Shown: positions 34,818 through 45,700 of the stretch, in pieces
How positions within the stretch are numbered: the first letter of the stretch is position 1
How the letters are laid out: each line of letters begins with the position of its first letter
DNA from: an uncultured Oleiphilaceae bacterium
GTDB taxonomy: Bacteria; Pseudomonadota; Gammaproteobacteria; Pseudomonadales; Oleiphilaceae
Direction of reading: 5' to 3'
DNA: 64,000 nucleotides
Assembly: GCA_913060665.1 (NCBI GenBank)
Contig: CAJXUY010000004.1
Span: forward strand, 186,001-250,000
Position numbers and translations under genes: made by a program
Notes under the pieces: generated by a model
The model's database searches: none
Told to the model about the DNA's origin: nothing
Seen by the model: only the letters and a program-made list of their open reading frames with translations

Positions 34818-36794
34818 ATGGAAGGTGTTTTTTTAAAAGTACTCATATTACTTGCCGCCGCGGTCGTGGCTTCAACTATTTTTAGACGATTCCGTATCCC
34901 CCCTATTTTGGCTTATCTTTGCGTGGGCTTATTTGTAGGCCCAAGTGCATTTGGCATTGTCAAAGACCTCGAAGCTATCCGGTTTTTGGCCGAGTTCGGC
35001 GTAGTGTTTTTACTATTCTCATTAGGGCTTGAATTTTCAGTCGCAAAAATGATGGCGCTGAGGCATACCGTTTTTGGGTTGGGTGGGTTACAAGTCTTAA
35101 TCAGCTGCATCATTATATTTGCCATCGCGATGGCCATAGGTGTATCTGTTGAAGAAGCGATCGTAATCGCTGGTGCACTATCTCTTTCTTCAACCGCCGT
35201 GGTGAGCAAAGAACTATCTTCCCGCAACGAGCTGCATAAGCCTCACGGGCAATTATCTATCGGCATATTACTCTTTCAGGATATTGCAGCAGTATTGTTC
35301 CTCATTTTAGTCCCTGCATTCGCAGGCAGTGATCATGAAGCCATATTTGAATCCATTGGGCTTACACTACTTAAGGGTGTCGGCCTATTTGCTTTGCTGC
35401 TTGCCTGTGGCAGATGGGTGCTACCGCCACTTTTTAATGAGGTGGCAAAAACACACTCAGAAGAAGTGTTTGTAATGGCAGTGCTACTGGTGTCGTTAAT
35501 GGCTGCAGCGCTTACTCATCATTTTGGTCTGTCTATGGCTCTAGGCGCGTTTATCGCAGGCATGATGCTCAGTGAGACCAACTATCGCCACCAAATTGAA
35601 GCCGATATAAGGCCCTTTAGAGACCTACTGTTAGGGCTATTTTTTATCTCGGTAGGCATGGCGCTCGACATTACTGCACTCATTGCTAACTGGCACTGGA
35701 TAATACTTTGCAGCATTGCCTTAATCGGCGGAAAGGCACTTCTTATCTTCGCCCTCACCCGAGCAAGCAAACACAGTAAAAGCGATGCGATTACAACTGG
35801 ACTATATCTCGCACAAGGTGGCGAGTTCGGTTTTGCACTATTTGCTTTGGCATTTAAAAGCGGCACGATGAGTGAATCGGTCAGTGGCATTTTAGTCCCC
35901 ACAATTGTCGTCTCCATCGCACTCACGCCTTGGCTAATAAGCATCGCCCCTTCGGTGGCCAAAAAAATGTTTGGTGAGACAAAATTCACGCCTAAAAATG
36001 ATTATAAAGCGCAACTTAACAAAGCCAGTGAATCACTAAGTGATCACGCGATACTCTGCGGGTTTGGTCGCGTTGGACAGTCTATTTCCAGGTTCTTGAG
36101 CAAAGAGAAACTACCTTATATTGCCGTTGATATTGACCCGCACCGAGTCAATGAAGCGGGTATTGCAGGCGAGAACATCCACTATGGTGATGCATCGCGA
36201 CTCGACATACTCAAGGCCCTGGGGTTAGAGCGTGCCAAGCTTCTGGTGATCAGTTACAAAGAAATAGATGTCGCTAAGAAAATTCTTCACACCATACGAG
36301 AAAAGGGCTACACCATTCCTATCCTGGTCAGAACCAGTGATGATTCATCTTTGGAAGACTTGTTAAAGTCAGGCGCAACAGAGATTGTGCCAGAAACAAT
36401 GGAAGCAAGCCTAATGCTGGTCTCTCATGTGCTCACCATGATGGGGACCCCTGCTGAACATGTGTTTGATCACATCGAAAATGCCCGTAAACAACGTTAC
36501 CAGATTTTGCACGGCTACTATCATGGTATTAGCTCTAAAATGGTAGATGAAAAGGGTAAGGCTCTCGAACAACTTCATGCGGTATTGTTAACGGCTGATT
36601 GTTACGCAACGGGTAAAACACTCGGAGATCTAAAATTAGAGAAAGCAGGGAATCCTGTTGAGATTATCAAGCACCAAAGCGGAGAAGAGTCCTCCCCAAC
36701 ATTATCAACTGAGCTCAAAGAGGGTGATACGATTATTCTTCACGGAAGCTCAGAACAAATTGAGAAAGCAGAAAATCTAATACTGGCAGGGTAA
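34818..36794 (+). CDS. Kef/CPA2-type cation:proton antiporter with TrkA domains
   Basis: 658 aa. About 12 membrane helices in residues 1-385 (AGALSLSSTAVVSKEL and FISVGMALDI are CPA2 landmarks; LAQGGEFGFALFALA likewise), then a TrkA-N/RCK nucleotide-binding domain (HAILCGFGRVGQSISRFLSKE ... DIDPHRV ... YGDASRLDIL) and a TrkA-C-like tail (about 590-658). Probably exports K+ or Na+ in exchange for protons under ligand control. No KefF/G partner next door. Confidence 0.9.
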   Translation: MEGVFLKVLILLAAAVVASTIFRRFRIPPILAYLCVGLFVGPSAFGIVKDLEAIRFLAEFGVVFLLFSLGLEFSVAKMMALRHTVFGLGGLQVLISCIIIFAIAMAIGVSVEEAIVIAGALSLSSTAVVSKELSSRNELHKPHGQLSIGILLFQDIAAVLFLILVPAFAGSDHEAIFESIGLTLLKGVGLFALLLACGRWVLPPLFNEVAKTHSEEVFVMAVLLVSLMAAALTHHFGLSMALGAFIAGMMLSETNYRHQIEADIRPFRDLLLGLFFISVGMALDITALIANWHWIILCSIALIGGKALLIFALTRASKHSKSDAITTGLYLAQGGEFGFALFALAFKSGTMSESVSGILVPTIVVSIALTPWLISIAPSVAKKMFGETKFTPKNDYKAQLNKASESLSDHAILCGFGRVGQSISRFLSKEKLPYIAVDIDPHRVNEAGIAGENIHYGDASRLDILKALGLERAKLLVISYKEIDVAKKILHTIREKGYTIPILVRTSDDSSLEDLLKSGATEIVPETMEASLMLVSHVLTMMGTPAEHVFDHIENARKQRYQILHGYYHGISSKMVDEKGKALEQLHAVLLTADCYATGKTLGDLKLEKAGNPVEIIKHQSGEESSPTLSTELKEGDTIILHGSSEQIEKAENLILAG

Positions 36795-36823
36795 GCTCTA
36801 CACTCTATACTGAAATAGGAACC

Positions 36824-36867
36824 ACTAGTGCTTACTGACATACAGTAAGCACTAGTCACTCATTTTT
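36824..36867 (+). terminator. Probable terminator after the antiporter gene
   Basis: A perfect 14-bp inverted repeat (36824-36837 / 36843-36856, arm ACTAGTGCTTACTG) with loop ACATA, followed after 7 bp by ATTTTTGG. The weak T run makes termination likely but not certain. Confidence 0.6.
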
Positions 36868-36894
36868 GGTTAATCACAACACCTGTTTAAATTC

Positions 36895-38691
36895 ATGACA
36901 AAAAAACGTAGCGTATCATCGACCTACCTACGCCTATCTCTGGGCTTAAGCACTCTCATTGTAATACTCGCAGGGTCGACGTTTATCACTATCAACACAC
37001 AGCAGCATAATAAGATGGTTGAGCAAGTCTCAGCAGGGATATCAAAGCAGGTAAAAGGAGCAATGACCAATCAGGTGGATAGTTCAATAAGGCTTATTAA
37101 TAAGCTTCATGAAGACGCCACTCAGGAACTTAAAGAACAACTCGCAAAACAAGTCCGGCAAGCCCACCAGCAAGCCAGTAAAATCCTTAAGAACAACCGT
37201 GACCTCCCTCTAGCGCGCCAGAAAGAGCTTATTATTGACACATTACGCCCGGTTCGATTTAACGGGGGAAATAGTTCTATTTTTATCTCAGATACCGATG
37301 GACAGTTATTACTGCCCCCCGCTCTACGTAACATCGATCAACCCAACGCAGAGTCGCTGCCGATACCCCCTAGGGAAAAACTAAGGCTCATCAACGAAAC
37401 GATCCTCCAAATACAGAAGCAAGATGAACTATATGTTGAGGGTCTGACCCCAGGCCTGATTAATAAATCACGTTCACAAACCGACCCGACGGTCTTCTTT
37501 TATAAGTCCCTTGAAGCCCTCGGTTGGATAATTGGTACCAAAGCATCAATAGAAGAATATGAAGAGAAAACTAAAGAGCAGCTTATTGGGATACTCACCA
37601 AAATTCAGAAGAGTAAACACCTTATGTTGTTTATTGCAGATAATGACTTAAACATGCTCGCGCTACCCATGCGACTGCCAGAAGAAGATGAACCGAGCTT
37701 AGATGAAGTTCTTCCAGAAAACAAAACTCTCGTCGATAAAGCTATCAGGTTAGCCAAGAACCATAAAAATGAGGTGATTAAAGCTCGCTGGTTCGATCAA
37801 AATACTCAAAGTTATATTCCGGTACTGCTATATATGAGTCTTGAGCCCAACTGGAGGTGGATGATAGGGTCATTTGTAGCGATATCGGATATTGAACAAG
37901 AAATAGGCCTACAAAAATCTCAACTAACAGACAAAATTGAAGAGCAAATCTTAGAGATTTTGATCATTTTATTCACCGTCTATCTTATAGCTATTATTGT
38001 TGAGTTTTGGGTATACCGAAAAATTAAATGGCACTTCAATTTGTTCATAGAGCGGCTCAAAAGTGCTGCTCACGAGAATCACCCTCTATCAACAGATATT
38101 ATATCGATCCAAGAGTTCGACACCCTTGCGAGCACCATGAACCAACAGCTCGAAAAGCGAGCATCATTGCAACGAGAGCTCGAAAAACTCGCTCAAAAAG
38201 ACCCTCTCACAAACCTATATAACCGAAGAAGAATGGATGAACTACTGAGTCTAGAGATAGCTCGAACGAAAAGAAACAACCGACCATTCTGTCTAATTCT
38301 ATGTGACATTGATCACTTCAAGAACATCAACGATACCTATGGGCATGAAGTAGGTGATAGGGTAATTTGCGCCGTTGCAGAAATTATACAAAACTCCCTG
38401 CGAGAGCAGGACTCAGTCGCTCGCTGGGGAGGAGAAGAGTTTCTGGTCGCCCTTCCTGATACAGACACCGAACAGGCAATAAGTGTCGCAAACAAACTAA
38501 GAAAGCTCTGTGAAAAGCATACCCTTTATGAACACGAGACACCTATCGACTTCACTTTAACGTTTGGGGTTGCGGTATTCGATGGATCAAAAGACATTAA
38601 AGCGGCTATAGCCGCTGCAGACCATGCTCTATACGAAGGTAAAAATCAGGGTAGAAATATTGTTGTGTGTAGTAATAGTTCAACCAAATAA
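36895..38691 (+). CDS. Membrane diguanylate cyclase with Cache-type sensor
   Basis: 598 aa. TM1 (about 12-32), a periplasmic double-Cache-like sensor (about 35-350; a helical start QVKGAMTNQVDSSIRLINKLHEDA, two repeats ending VFFYKSLEALGWIIGTKAS and YMSLEPNWRWMIGSFVAIS), TM2 (about 362-384), a short HAMP-like linker, and a GGDEF domain. The active site reads GGEEF and is preceded by REQD exactly five residues upstream, an intact inhibitory I-site, so it should make c-di-GMP with product feedback. DPLTNLYNRR and CDIDHFKNINDTYGHEVGD are canonical. Ligand unknown. Confidence 0.92.
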   Translation: MTKKRSVSSTYLRLSLGLSTLIVILAGSTFITINTQQHNKMVEQVSAGISKQVKGAMTNQVDSSIRLINKLHEDATQELKEQLAKQVRQAHQQASKILKNNRDLPLARQKELIIDTLRPVRFNGGNSSIFISDTDGQLLLPPALRNIDQPNAESLPIPPREKLRLINETILQIQKQDELYVEGLTPGLINKSRSQTDPTVFFYKSLEALGWIIGTKASIEEYEEKTKEQLIGILTKIQKSKHLMLFIADNDLNMLALPMRLPEEDEPSLDEVLPENKTLVDKAIRLAKNHKNEVIKARWFDQNTQSYIPVLLYMSLEPNWRWMIGSFVAISDIEQEIGLQKSQLTDKIEEQILEILIILFTVYLIAIIVEFWVYRKIKWHFNLFIERLKSAAHENHPLSTDIISIQEFDTLASTMNQQLEKRASLQRELEKLAQKDPLTNLYNRRRMDELLSLEIARTKRNNRPFCLILCDIDHFKNINDTYGHEVGDRVICAVAEIIQNSLREQDSVARWGGEEFLVALPDTDTEQAISVANKLRKLCEKHTLYEHETPIDFTLTFGVAVFDGSKDIKAAIAAADHALYEGKNQGRNIVVCSNSSTK

Positions 38692-38706
38692 GTGCCTGAA
38701 AGCCAT

Positions 38707-38734
38707 AAAAAACGGAGCTATTGCTCCGTTTTTT
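38707..38734. terminator. Bidirectional terminator between dgc and vfr
   Basis: AAAAAACGGAGC (38707-38718), loop TATT, GCTCCGTTTTTT (38723-38734): a 12-bp perfect stem with T runs on both strands, between convergent genes. Confidence 0.92.
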
Positions 38735-38749
38735 ACAGGTTATATCTAA

Positions 38750-39391
38750 TTAGCGAGTACCGAACACCACCATGGTTTTACCTTTAACCTGCACCAGCCC
38801 TTGATCTTCTAAAGTTTTCAACACCCGACCGACCATCTCTCGGGAGCAGCCAACAATTCGCCCAATTTCCTGACGGGTTATCTTTATTTGCATACCGTCA
38901 GGGTGGGTCATCGCATCAGGCTCTTTACACAAATCCAGCAGCGTTCTGGCAACTCGACCTGTTACATCCAAAAACGCCAAGTCGCCTACTTTACGCGTCG
39001 TCTGGCGCAAGCGAGAGGCCATTTGCTCCCCAATAAAGTAAAGTATGCGAGGATCTTCGTTCGATATCTCACGGAATTTAGTGTAACTAATTTCAGCTAC
39101 TTCACACTCAGTTTTTGCTTTTACCCATGCGCTACGGGAGTCCATATTATCGAACAGCCCCATCTCGCCGAAAAAGTCGCCCGTATTCAAGTACGCCATA
39201 ATCATCTCTCGACCATCATCATCTTCAATGATAACCGTTACAGAACCTTTGATTATGTAAAACAGGGAGTCACTCTTATCTCCTGCATAAATAATAGTAC
39301 TTTTAGCAGGGTAACGACGCCGGTGGCACTGTGACAGAAAAAAGTCCAGATGTTTTGTTTTACTTTCTACCGGTTTAATAATCGTTGCCAT
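38750..39391 (-). CDS. vfr: CRP/Vfr, cAMP-dependent transcription regulator
   Basis: 213 aa. The cAMP pocket is intact: GEMGLF (Gly-Glu near 75-76) and [17 protein letters not shown] (Arg86-Ser87). The dimer helix ([37 protein letters not shown]) and [31 protein letters not shown] are close to E. coli CRP and P. aeruginosa Vfr. The recognition helix keeps the Arg, Glu and Arg that contact TGTGA. Divergent from an OsmC-like gene, as crp is from yhfA in E. coli. A perfect CRP site lies before the CsrB-like RNA at 8120-8135. Confidence 0.95.
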   Translation of the reverse strand: MATIIKPVESKTKHLDFFLSQCHRRRYPAKSTIIYAGDKSDSLFYIIKGSVTVIIEDDDGREMIMAYLNTGDFFGEMGLFDNMDSRSAWVKAKTECEVAEISYTKFREISNEDPRILYFIGEQMASRLRQTTRKVGDLAFLDVTGRVARTLLDLCKEPDAMTHPDGMQIKITRQEIGRIVGCSREMVGRVLKTLEDQGLVQVKGKTMVVFGTR

Positions 39392-39821
39392 TTTTTGTTG
39401 TCCCTTTATTTATTACTTAGTCATCCCCACCGTCTCGCCAGTGAACATAACACAACTATTTTCTTTTGATTGTCGTTTATTGCCCTTATCCATGGGCCGA
39501 ACTGGTCAACTTGTTATGGTTACACTTATCTTCATCGCAAAGGATAACCTTTCAAGTCTTATCATTATTGCGCGCTAACGTTTATATCAGGATAAAAGCC
39601 CGCCGGCAACTTATTGATCTTCCACGAACAATGCAACATCAATAGAGTATAGCTCAAGATATAAAAACCAGCTTTATATTAAAAAGTGCTTTTATGTTAC
39701 CCTTCGTTGCAAAATATAAGCTAGGTCGATTATTTATAGCTCAAGCATTTATAATCAGTATCAAAGCGCTATACTATTTGATCCAATAGTAGCCAGTTGG
39801 CCAGTCAGAATAGAGGGTAAC
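39392..39821. promoter_or_regulatory. Divergent vfr-osmC intergenic region
   Basis: 430 bp, AT-rich, no credible gene. It must hold the promoters for vfr and the osmC-like gene, but I see no perfect CRP site, terminator or long repeat here. Confidence 0.4.
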
Positions 39822-40238
39822 ATGAACGTAAAAGTAAGCTGGGGCGGCGACGCTAAATTTGTGGGTGAGTCTGGGTCCGGCCATCAGGTCACTATGGACG
39901 GTCCACCCGACCACGGAGGCAAAAACCTTGGTCCACGCCCCATGGAAATGCTACTGCTAGGCTTAGGTGGTTGCACCTCGTTTGATGTAATGAGTATTCT
40001 TAAAAAATCACGTCAGGATGTGACAGACTGCGTTGCTGAAATAACGGCTGAACGCGCAGACGAAGTGCCCAGTGTATTCACTAAAATCCACGTTCACTTT
40101 ATAGTCAAAGGTAACAACCTGAAAGAGAATTTAGTAAAACGAGCCGTTTCCCTATCTGCAGAAAAGTACTGTTCAGCATCTATTATGCTAGAGAAGGCAG
40201 GCGTAGAGATCACTCACGACTATATTATTGAGGCGTAA
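39822..40238 (+). CDS. OsmC-family protein (YhfA-like)
   Basis: 138 aa OsmC/Ohr-fold protein, a thiol-peroxidase-like family. Conserved features: PMEMLLLGLGGCTSFDVMSILKKSRQDV with the first Cys, and VSLSAEKYCSASIMLEKAGVEITHDY with the second Cys. YhfA of E. coli sits next to crp in the same divergent manner, supporting orthology. RBS GAGGGTAAC. The VOC gene follows within 6 bp, so the two are cotranscribed. Confidence 0.88.
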   Translation: MNVKVSWGGDAKFVGESGSGHQVTMDGPPDHGGKNLGPRPMEMLLLGLGGCTSFDVMSILKKSRQDVTDCVAEITAERADEVPSVFTKIHVHFIVKGNNLKENLVKRAVSLSAEKYCSASIMLEKAGVEITHDYIIEA

Positions 40239-40244
40239 GTTGAT

Positions 40245-40673
40245 ATGGCTACTCAACAATCTAATGGCATACCTACCCGACCAAAACCGACTGCTGGCAT
40301 GCGCCATGTAGCGCTGTTTGTTACAGCCTTTGATGAAACAGAACGTTTTTATGTCGATTTACTAGGCATGCATGTTGAGTGGCGCCCTGACAACGATAAC
40401 GTCTACCTCTGCTCCGGCAATGATAATTTAGCCCTTCACCGCGCTCATAAAGGCGCTCCAGCCGGCCCTCAGCGATTAGACCATATTGGTTTTATTATCG
40501 ACGATATCGATCAAGTTGATGCTTGGCATGAGTTTCTAAATCACCACCAGGTTAAAATACTGAATAGCCCTAAAACTCACCGAGACGGTGCAAGAAGTTT
40601 TTATTGTTATGATCCAGATGGCACCTCGGTACAGATAATATTTCACCCTCCTATTTCTACCCAAACACCTTGA
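40245..40673 (+). CDS. VOC-superfamily (glyoxalase-like) protein
   Basis: 142 aa single VOC module: MRHVALFVTAFDETERFYVDLLGMHVEWRPDND (metal His), LDHIGFIIDDIDQVDAWHEFL, GARSFYCYDPDGTSVQIIFHPP (metal Glu position replaced by Gln in VQIIF). Substrate unknown: could be a lyase, dioxygenase or resistance-type binder. Starts 6 bp after osmC-like stop. Confidence 0.8.
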   Translation: MATQQSNGIPTRPKPTAGMRHVALFVTAFDETERFYVDLLGMHVEWRPDNDNVYLCSGNDNLALHRAHKGAPAGPQRLDHIGFIIDDIDQVDAWHEFLNHHQVKILNSPKTHRDGARSFYCYDPDGTSVQIIFHPPISTQTP

Positions 40674-40861
40674 ATATCATGAACGCTCAGCCAGCTGCTC
40701 GCCCTGGCTGATGGAATAACAATTTGGCTACTCAAAGTGCAAAAGAATGTGCATAATACGCGTCCTTCCGACACACCGGTAGAACCTCTATACTCTATCT
40801 ATCCGATGATTTTATAATCGGGCATTTGGGCTTACTTTACTATCCTGGGTGAGGGTCTGTA

Positions 40862-41659
40862 ATGGACAAAAAACTCAAACTTCATGGTTTTAACAACTTA
40901 ACCAAATCGTTAAGTTTTAACATTTATGATATCTGCTACACCAACTCCGAAAAGCAACGTCGTGATTACATCGAATACATCGATGAGATGTATAACGCCG
41001 AACGCTTAACGCAAATACTTACGGATGTAGTAAAAATTATTGGGGCCAATATTTTAAATATAGCGCGTCAGGACTATGACCCCCATGGGGCCAGTGTGAC
41101 GTTATTGATAGCCGAGCACGAAATGCCTCCTGAGCCATCTGAAATAACAGAATCTCCAGGGCCATTACCCGAAACAGTTGTCGCTCACTTAGATAAAAGC
41201 CATGTAACTGTACACACTTATCCCGAAAGTCACCCTGATAATGGTATTAGTACATTCAGGGTGGATATTGATGTATCCACCTGCGGCCTCATATCTCCGC
41301 TAAAAGCACTGAACTACCTGATTCACAGTTTCGACTCAGATATCGTTACGGTTGATTATCGCGTTCGTGGTTTTACCCGAGATATCGATGGTACCAAGCA
41401 TTATATTGATCATAACATTAGCTCTATTCAGAACTACCTAAGCGAAGATACGCAAAATGCTTATGAGATGATTGATGTCAATGTCTATCAGGAAAACACC
41501 TTTCACACCAAGATGCTGCTGAAACAATTTGAAATGGAAAACTACCTGTTCGGTGACGGAACCGATGCATTTGGTGAGGATGAGCAAAAAGATATAGCAA
41601 AACGTCTGAAAAAAGAGATGCAGGAGATTTTCTACTCCCGCAATATGCCTGATTTGTAG
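40862..41659 (+). CDS. speD: S-adenosylmethionine decarboxylase proenzyme
   Basis: Makes decarboxylated SAM for spermidine synthesis. 265 aa, E. coli type (class 1a, 264 aa). The self-cleavage Ser that becomes the pyruvoyl group is Ser113 in [56 protein letters not shown] and [22 protein letters not shown] follow the E. coli sequence closely. No speE adjacent. A perfect palindromic hairpin follows the stop. Confidence 0.96.
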   Translation: MDKKLKLHGFNNLTKSLSFNIYDICYTNSEKQRRDYIEYIDEMYNAERLTQILTDVVKIIGANILNIARQDYDPHGASVTLLIAEHEMPPEPSEITESPGPLPETVVAHLDKSHVTVHTYPESHPDNGISTFRVDIDVSTCGLISPLKALNYLIHSFDSDIVTVDYRVRGFTRDIDGTKHYIDHNISSIQNYLSEDTQNAYEMIDVNVYQENTFHTKMLLKQFEMENYLFGDGTDAFGEDEQKDIAKRLKKEMQEIFYSRNMPDL

Positions 41660-41700
41660 TTTCTATCATCAAGTCGACAATATATCAGGCTTATTTTCAA

Positions 41701-41732
41701 TATTATAAGGTGTGCTTGCGCACCTTATAATA
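41701..41732. terminator. Palindromic hairpin between speD and prkB
   Basis: TATTATAAGGTG / CACCTTATAATA, a perfect 12-bp stem with an 8-nt loop (TGCTTGCG) between convergent genes. No distinct T run; probably a bidirectional transcript end. Confidence 0.55.
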
Positions 41733-41779
41733 CTATATGAGTGTTTCAGCCTTCCAAATGACAGCATTTCTCACCGAGT

Positions 41780-42646
41780 TTAACCATATATTCTATGCGC
41801 CATTAACTCTTTGACCCGTGGCCGAATAATCAAATCCATCGCCAAAGACATTTTGTTCCCCGGAATAACGAGAGTATCTTGACGTGAAATAAACGACCCA
41901 CAGATCATTTTTAGGAGGTACGGAAAATCAACCTCACTATATTGCCGAAAGTGAATCACCACCATACTTTCATCATCAGTAGGCACGTCACTCATCACAA
42001 AAGGATTTGAGGTATCAACCATAGGCACTCGTTGAAAGTTGATATGGGTATTCGAAAACTGCGGCACGATGCAACGCACATAGTCATCCATCCGATTAAC
42101 AATGGTATTCACCACCGCTTCTTTTGAATAGCCTCTAGACTGAGTATCTCGGTGTATTTTCTGTATCCATTCCAAGTTGACGATCGGCACCACGCCTATC
42201 AATAGGTCAACATGTGAGGCGATATTTACCTGATCAGTTAAGATACCACCATGTAACCCTTCATAAAAAAGCACGTCTGTATCTGAGGATAAGTCCATCC
42301 ATGAAGTAAATGTACCCGGTTTCAAGCCTTGCCGGGTCAGATCAAAATCATCATCATGAATATATTGGCGATACTGCCCAGTACCTGTCGCGGAATAATC
42401 TTGAAACAGCGCTTCTAGCTTATTGACATAGTTAGCATCCAATGAGAAGTGATTCCAGTCTCCATAATGCCCTTTTTCAGCACGTCGTGACATTTCCGTG
42501 CGGGTATACTTATGGAAACTATCACCTTGAATCATCCCCGCATTAATGCCTTCATCAGCAAAAATACGATTGAATATATTGCTCGCCGTCGTTGTTCCCG
42601 CACCGGAAGAACCGGTTACAGAGATGATTGGATACTTTGCTGACAT
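41780..42646 (-). CDS. prkB: PrkB-like phosphoribulokinase/uridine kinase family protein
   Basis: 288 aa from ATG 42646 (a GTG at 42652 is possible). P-loop VTGSSGAGTTTAS, GDSFHKYTRTEM, VLFYEGLHGG, HVDLLIGVVPIVNLEWIQKIHRDTQSRGYSKEAV and RVPMVDTSNPF match E. coli PrkB. The cell has no RuBisCO here, so ribulose-5-phosphate kinase activity in a Calvin cycle is unlikely; the physiological role of this branch is unknown. In E. coli prkB also lies beside yhfA and crp. Confidence 0.88.
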   Translation of the reverse strand: MSAKYPIISVTGSSGAGTTTASNIFNRIFADEGINAGMIQGDSFHKYTRTEMSRRAEKGHYGDWNHFSLDANYVNKLEALFQDYSATGTGQYRQYIHDDDFDLTRQGLKPGTFTSWMDLSSDTDVLFYEGLHGGILTDQVNIASHVDLLIGVVPIVNLEWIQKIHRDTQSRGYSKEAVVNTIVNRMDDYVRCIVPQFSNTHINFQRVPMVDTSNPFVMSDVPTDDESMVVIHFRQYSEVDFPYLLKMICGSFISRQDTLVIPGNKMSLAMDLIIRPRVKELMAHRIYG

Positions 42647-42720
42647 TGACACCCGCTTAACGAAATTATTTTGCTTTGGGGTATTTTAGTCGTTTCGACC
42701 CTAGATTGCTTGCTTAGACA

Positions 42721-45700
42721 TCAAAAATTGCTAATTAGACGCGGTTTCTCAATAACGTAACCTTGCGCATAATCAACACCTAGAGAGGTCAGGAGATCAA
42801 GGCATTGCATATCTTCAACCTGAGTTGCTACAAGCTCTTTGCCCATAAAGTGAACCATTTCAGTCATTGATCGCACCATTGCACGATCACCATCATCGGT
42901 CGTAAGGTTCTTGATAAACGTACCATCAATCTTAATCATATCGACCGGTAACTCTTTAAGGAAGTGATAAGACGACACCCCAGCTCCAAAATTCCCCAAG
43001 CAAAAATGACAACCAATCTCCTTTAGCTCATTCATAAACTCGGCCACGCTATGAATATTGGAAATCGCCGCGGCTTCTGTAATCTCGAACCATAACTTTT
43101 CAATGGGTGCATCATGCTCACTTAAGCGATGGTAAATGAACTCTAATAATTCTTCGTCGTTAAGGGAGTGCCCAGAAAGGTTGATAGATATCCCCCCCAT
43201 CGCATCTAACGCAACTTTATGCTGACTCATCCAGTCAAGCATATGCCCAACAACCCACCGATCTACAGCTTGCATACGGTTATACTTTTCCGCGGTACGC
43301 ACAAAATCATAAGCGGGAATCAAGTGCCCCCGGTCATCATAAACGCTCAGTAATATTTCATAATGCGTCTTCACACTCGTTTCAGACTGCAAAGGGATAA
43401 TTTTTTGGCACCGTAACAGAGTACGCTCATCATTTAAATTACTAAATCCAGCAACCTTCGCCTTGATTTGCGCCTGTTGAGATAAGTTGGATTCGTCTAC
43501 AGTGTAGTGGTCTACTTTATTAGGCCCTCTAAGTTTTGCTTTACGACATGCCTCTTCAGCAACCTTAAGCAGTTTATCTGTGTTCGAGGCGACGTCACTT
43601 GCCGACGCAACCCCAATGCTCACCGCCAATTTGTAGTTTTTATCATTCCATTTAAACTGATACTCGTTTATTTGCCGCACATATTGTTTAGCAAGACCGT
43701 CAATACTGGAATGCCTGACTAAGACACCAAACTCATTGCCGCCCAAACGTGCCACAACAGCCTCTTTGGGGGCGTACTCAAGCAGAAGTTTGGATACATC
43801 TTTCAAAATCTGATCACCCGCCTCATACCCAGCAGCATCATTGATAATCCTGAACTGTCGAAGATCTAGATAGAGCAATGAACACTCGACTTCGTCACCC
43901 TGACCTAGCAGGCTTTCAACATTTCGTTCAAATTCTTTACGATTCACCAACCCTGTCAATTCGTCGTGAGTAGTGGCGAACGAGAGCTGGTTATAAACCT
44001 GTTTAACCATGTTATCGAGGCTTTCATCAACAATCGGAACTTCGTAATCTTTTTCCAGGGTCGCAATTTCTTTTTGCAGATAACCCGCTACCGTCATCAA
44101 ATCAAGCTCAACCACTTTCATTCCCTGATGGTTAACAAACACAAATTTCGAAAAGCCTTTGCCAATCCAAACCAACCTCATATATTGAGGATTCTCAGGG
44201 TCTTTAATATATTTAAGCCAATCACCTAGCTCTAACTTTTGAGCCCGCAAAACCCAGCGCTGCATGCCTCTGTGGCGACTTTCTGTAAGTAATGAAACAT
44301 CCGCTTGCTCATTCATTGCCTGTTGAGCAGGCATTGCAATCATTTCGGCTTTAGCCTCTTTCGAACCAACTAAGAAGCGCTTAAGCTCATCGCGGATATG
44401 ACCTGACGGCATATGATTACTGGATATTGAAGATAACCCTTCCTGGATTATTTTTAGTAAGTCCGTTAAATTTATATTTAATGTAGGGTCCTCGCCATAG
44501 GCTAATAAACTATCCAGAACACCCAGATAATCTTGCCACGCCTGACTCTGATCGCCTTGACGAATATACGTTAACGACAGCAAATCCTGCCAGCCTCCAT
44601 TAATCAGTGATACCACTGCTTTGGGAACTTTTCGACCTGAAATACGCCTTTCAATTTGTCGTGCCACCGTTTTTTTGGCCTGAACGACCTTCTGAGAGCC
44701 TTCAGCGGCTGCAGCTACTCGCTCTACATTACGACGATAAAGCAGGTTTTGGCGACCCACCAATTCATCCAACTCACCCAGTACTTCATCAAAAACAGCA
44801 GTATCCTGCTCAAACTCATTGCTAATCCGATGAATAATACCTTCTATTTTCTTTTGATTTGCGGGGTTTGGGCGGCCGCCTTTAATACCTAATTGAGCAA
44901 CCCGGTTAAGCACCGCCCTTACCGGGCTATCAATATCTTCAAAAAACTCTCTATTTCGCATGAACACTTTAAGCACAGGCACTTCGAGTTTGGTCAACTG
45001 CGATTTTGTCACCTCAGTAAGCTTCTGACTGGTTTTCATGCTAACAAAAAATCGATCAACTACATCAACAGCACCTTCTTGCTCTTTTGACAAGGCCTTT
45101 TTACTGCCGGTACGGCTTTCTAGCTTCTCCTTTAACCGCCTTATTAGAGGTGGAACCTCCTCAACCTCAGCACCGGCTTCGCTAGACGAGGTGCTTTGCA
45201 TCTCCTTGAGCCCCGACTGAACTTCATCATGGCTCCATTTAGGCGCGTTTGCGTTTTTGCCCTCATCTTCCGCTGGTCCACCTTCTGCTGCCAAACGACT
45301 TTTATCCAACATCGAAAACAGGTTATTGATCGTTGAGTATGCGCTTTGAGCTGCCCGCTGATGAGCCCTGAACTGCGATAGATCATCACTACTCAATCGG
45401 CTTTTAGGCTGAAAAGGCGGTTCAAACGATTGAACGTTTTGCGTTTCTGGAGACGGTTTAAGGCTTACACTTTTGCTTTTTAGTTCATCGTTTTTAACGG
45501 GTGGTTTGTTACTAGCAGTAGCCGAGGGTGTTACATCCACGCCTGCATCCAATTTAGCTGATACTTTCTCCGCCAACCCTGCATGCACGGAAGCGCCATC
45601 ATCTGTTGTCTGCTTAGCTTTATCTTCCGCTGAAATTCTCTCTGAAGGCTCTTCATTCTGTTTTCTGTCAGATAAGTACTTACTTAAATCCAGATCAGGC

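Noticed and set aside
34645-34836. 63-codon frame before the Kef-type antiporter gene
   Set aside because: No RBS or family resemblance, and its 3' end overlaps the antiporter start; it is more likely leader sequence.
38888-39334. 148-codon frame antisense to vfr
   Set aside because: Shadow of a clear CRP gene; the translation has no domain features.
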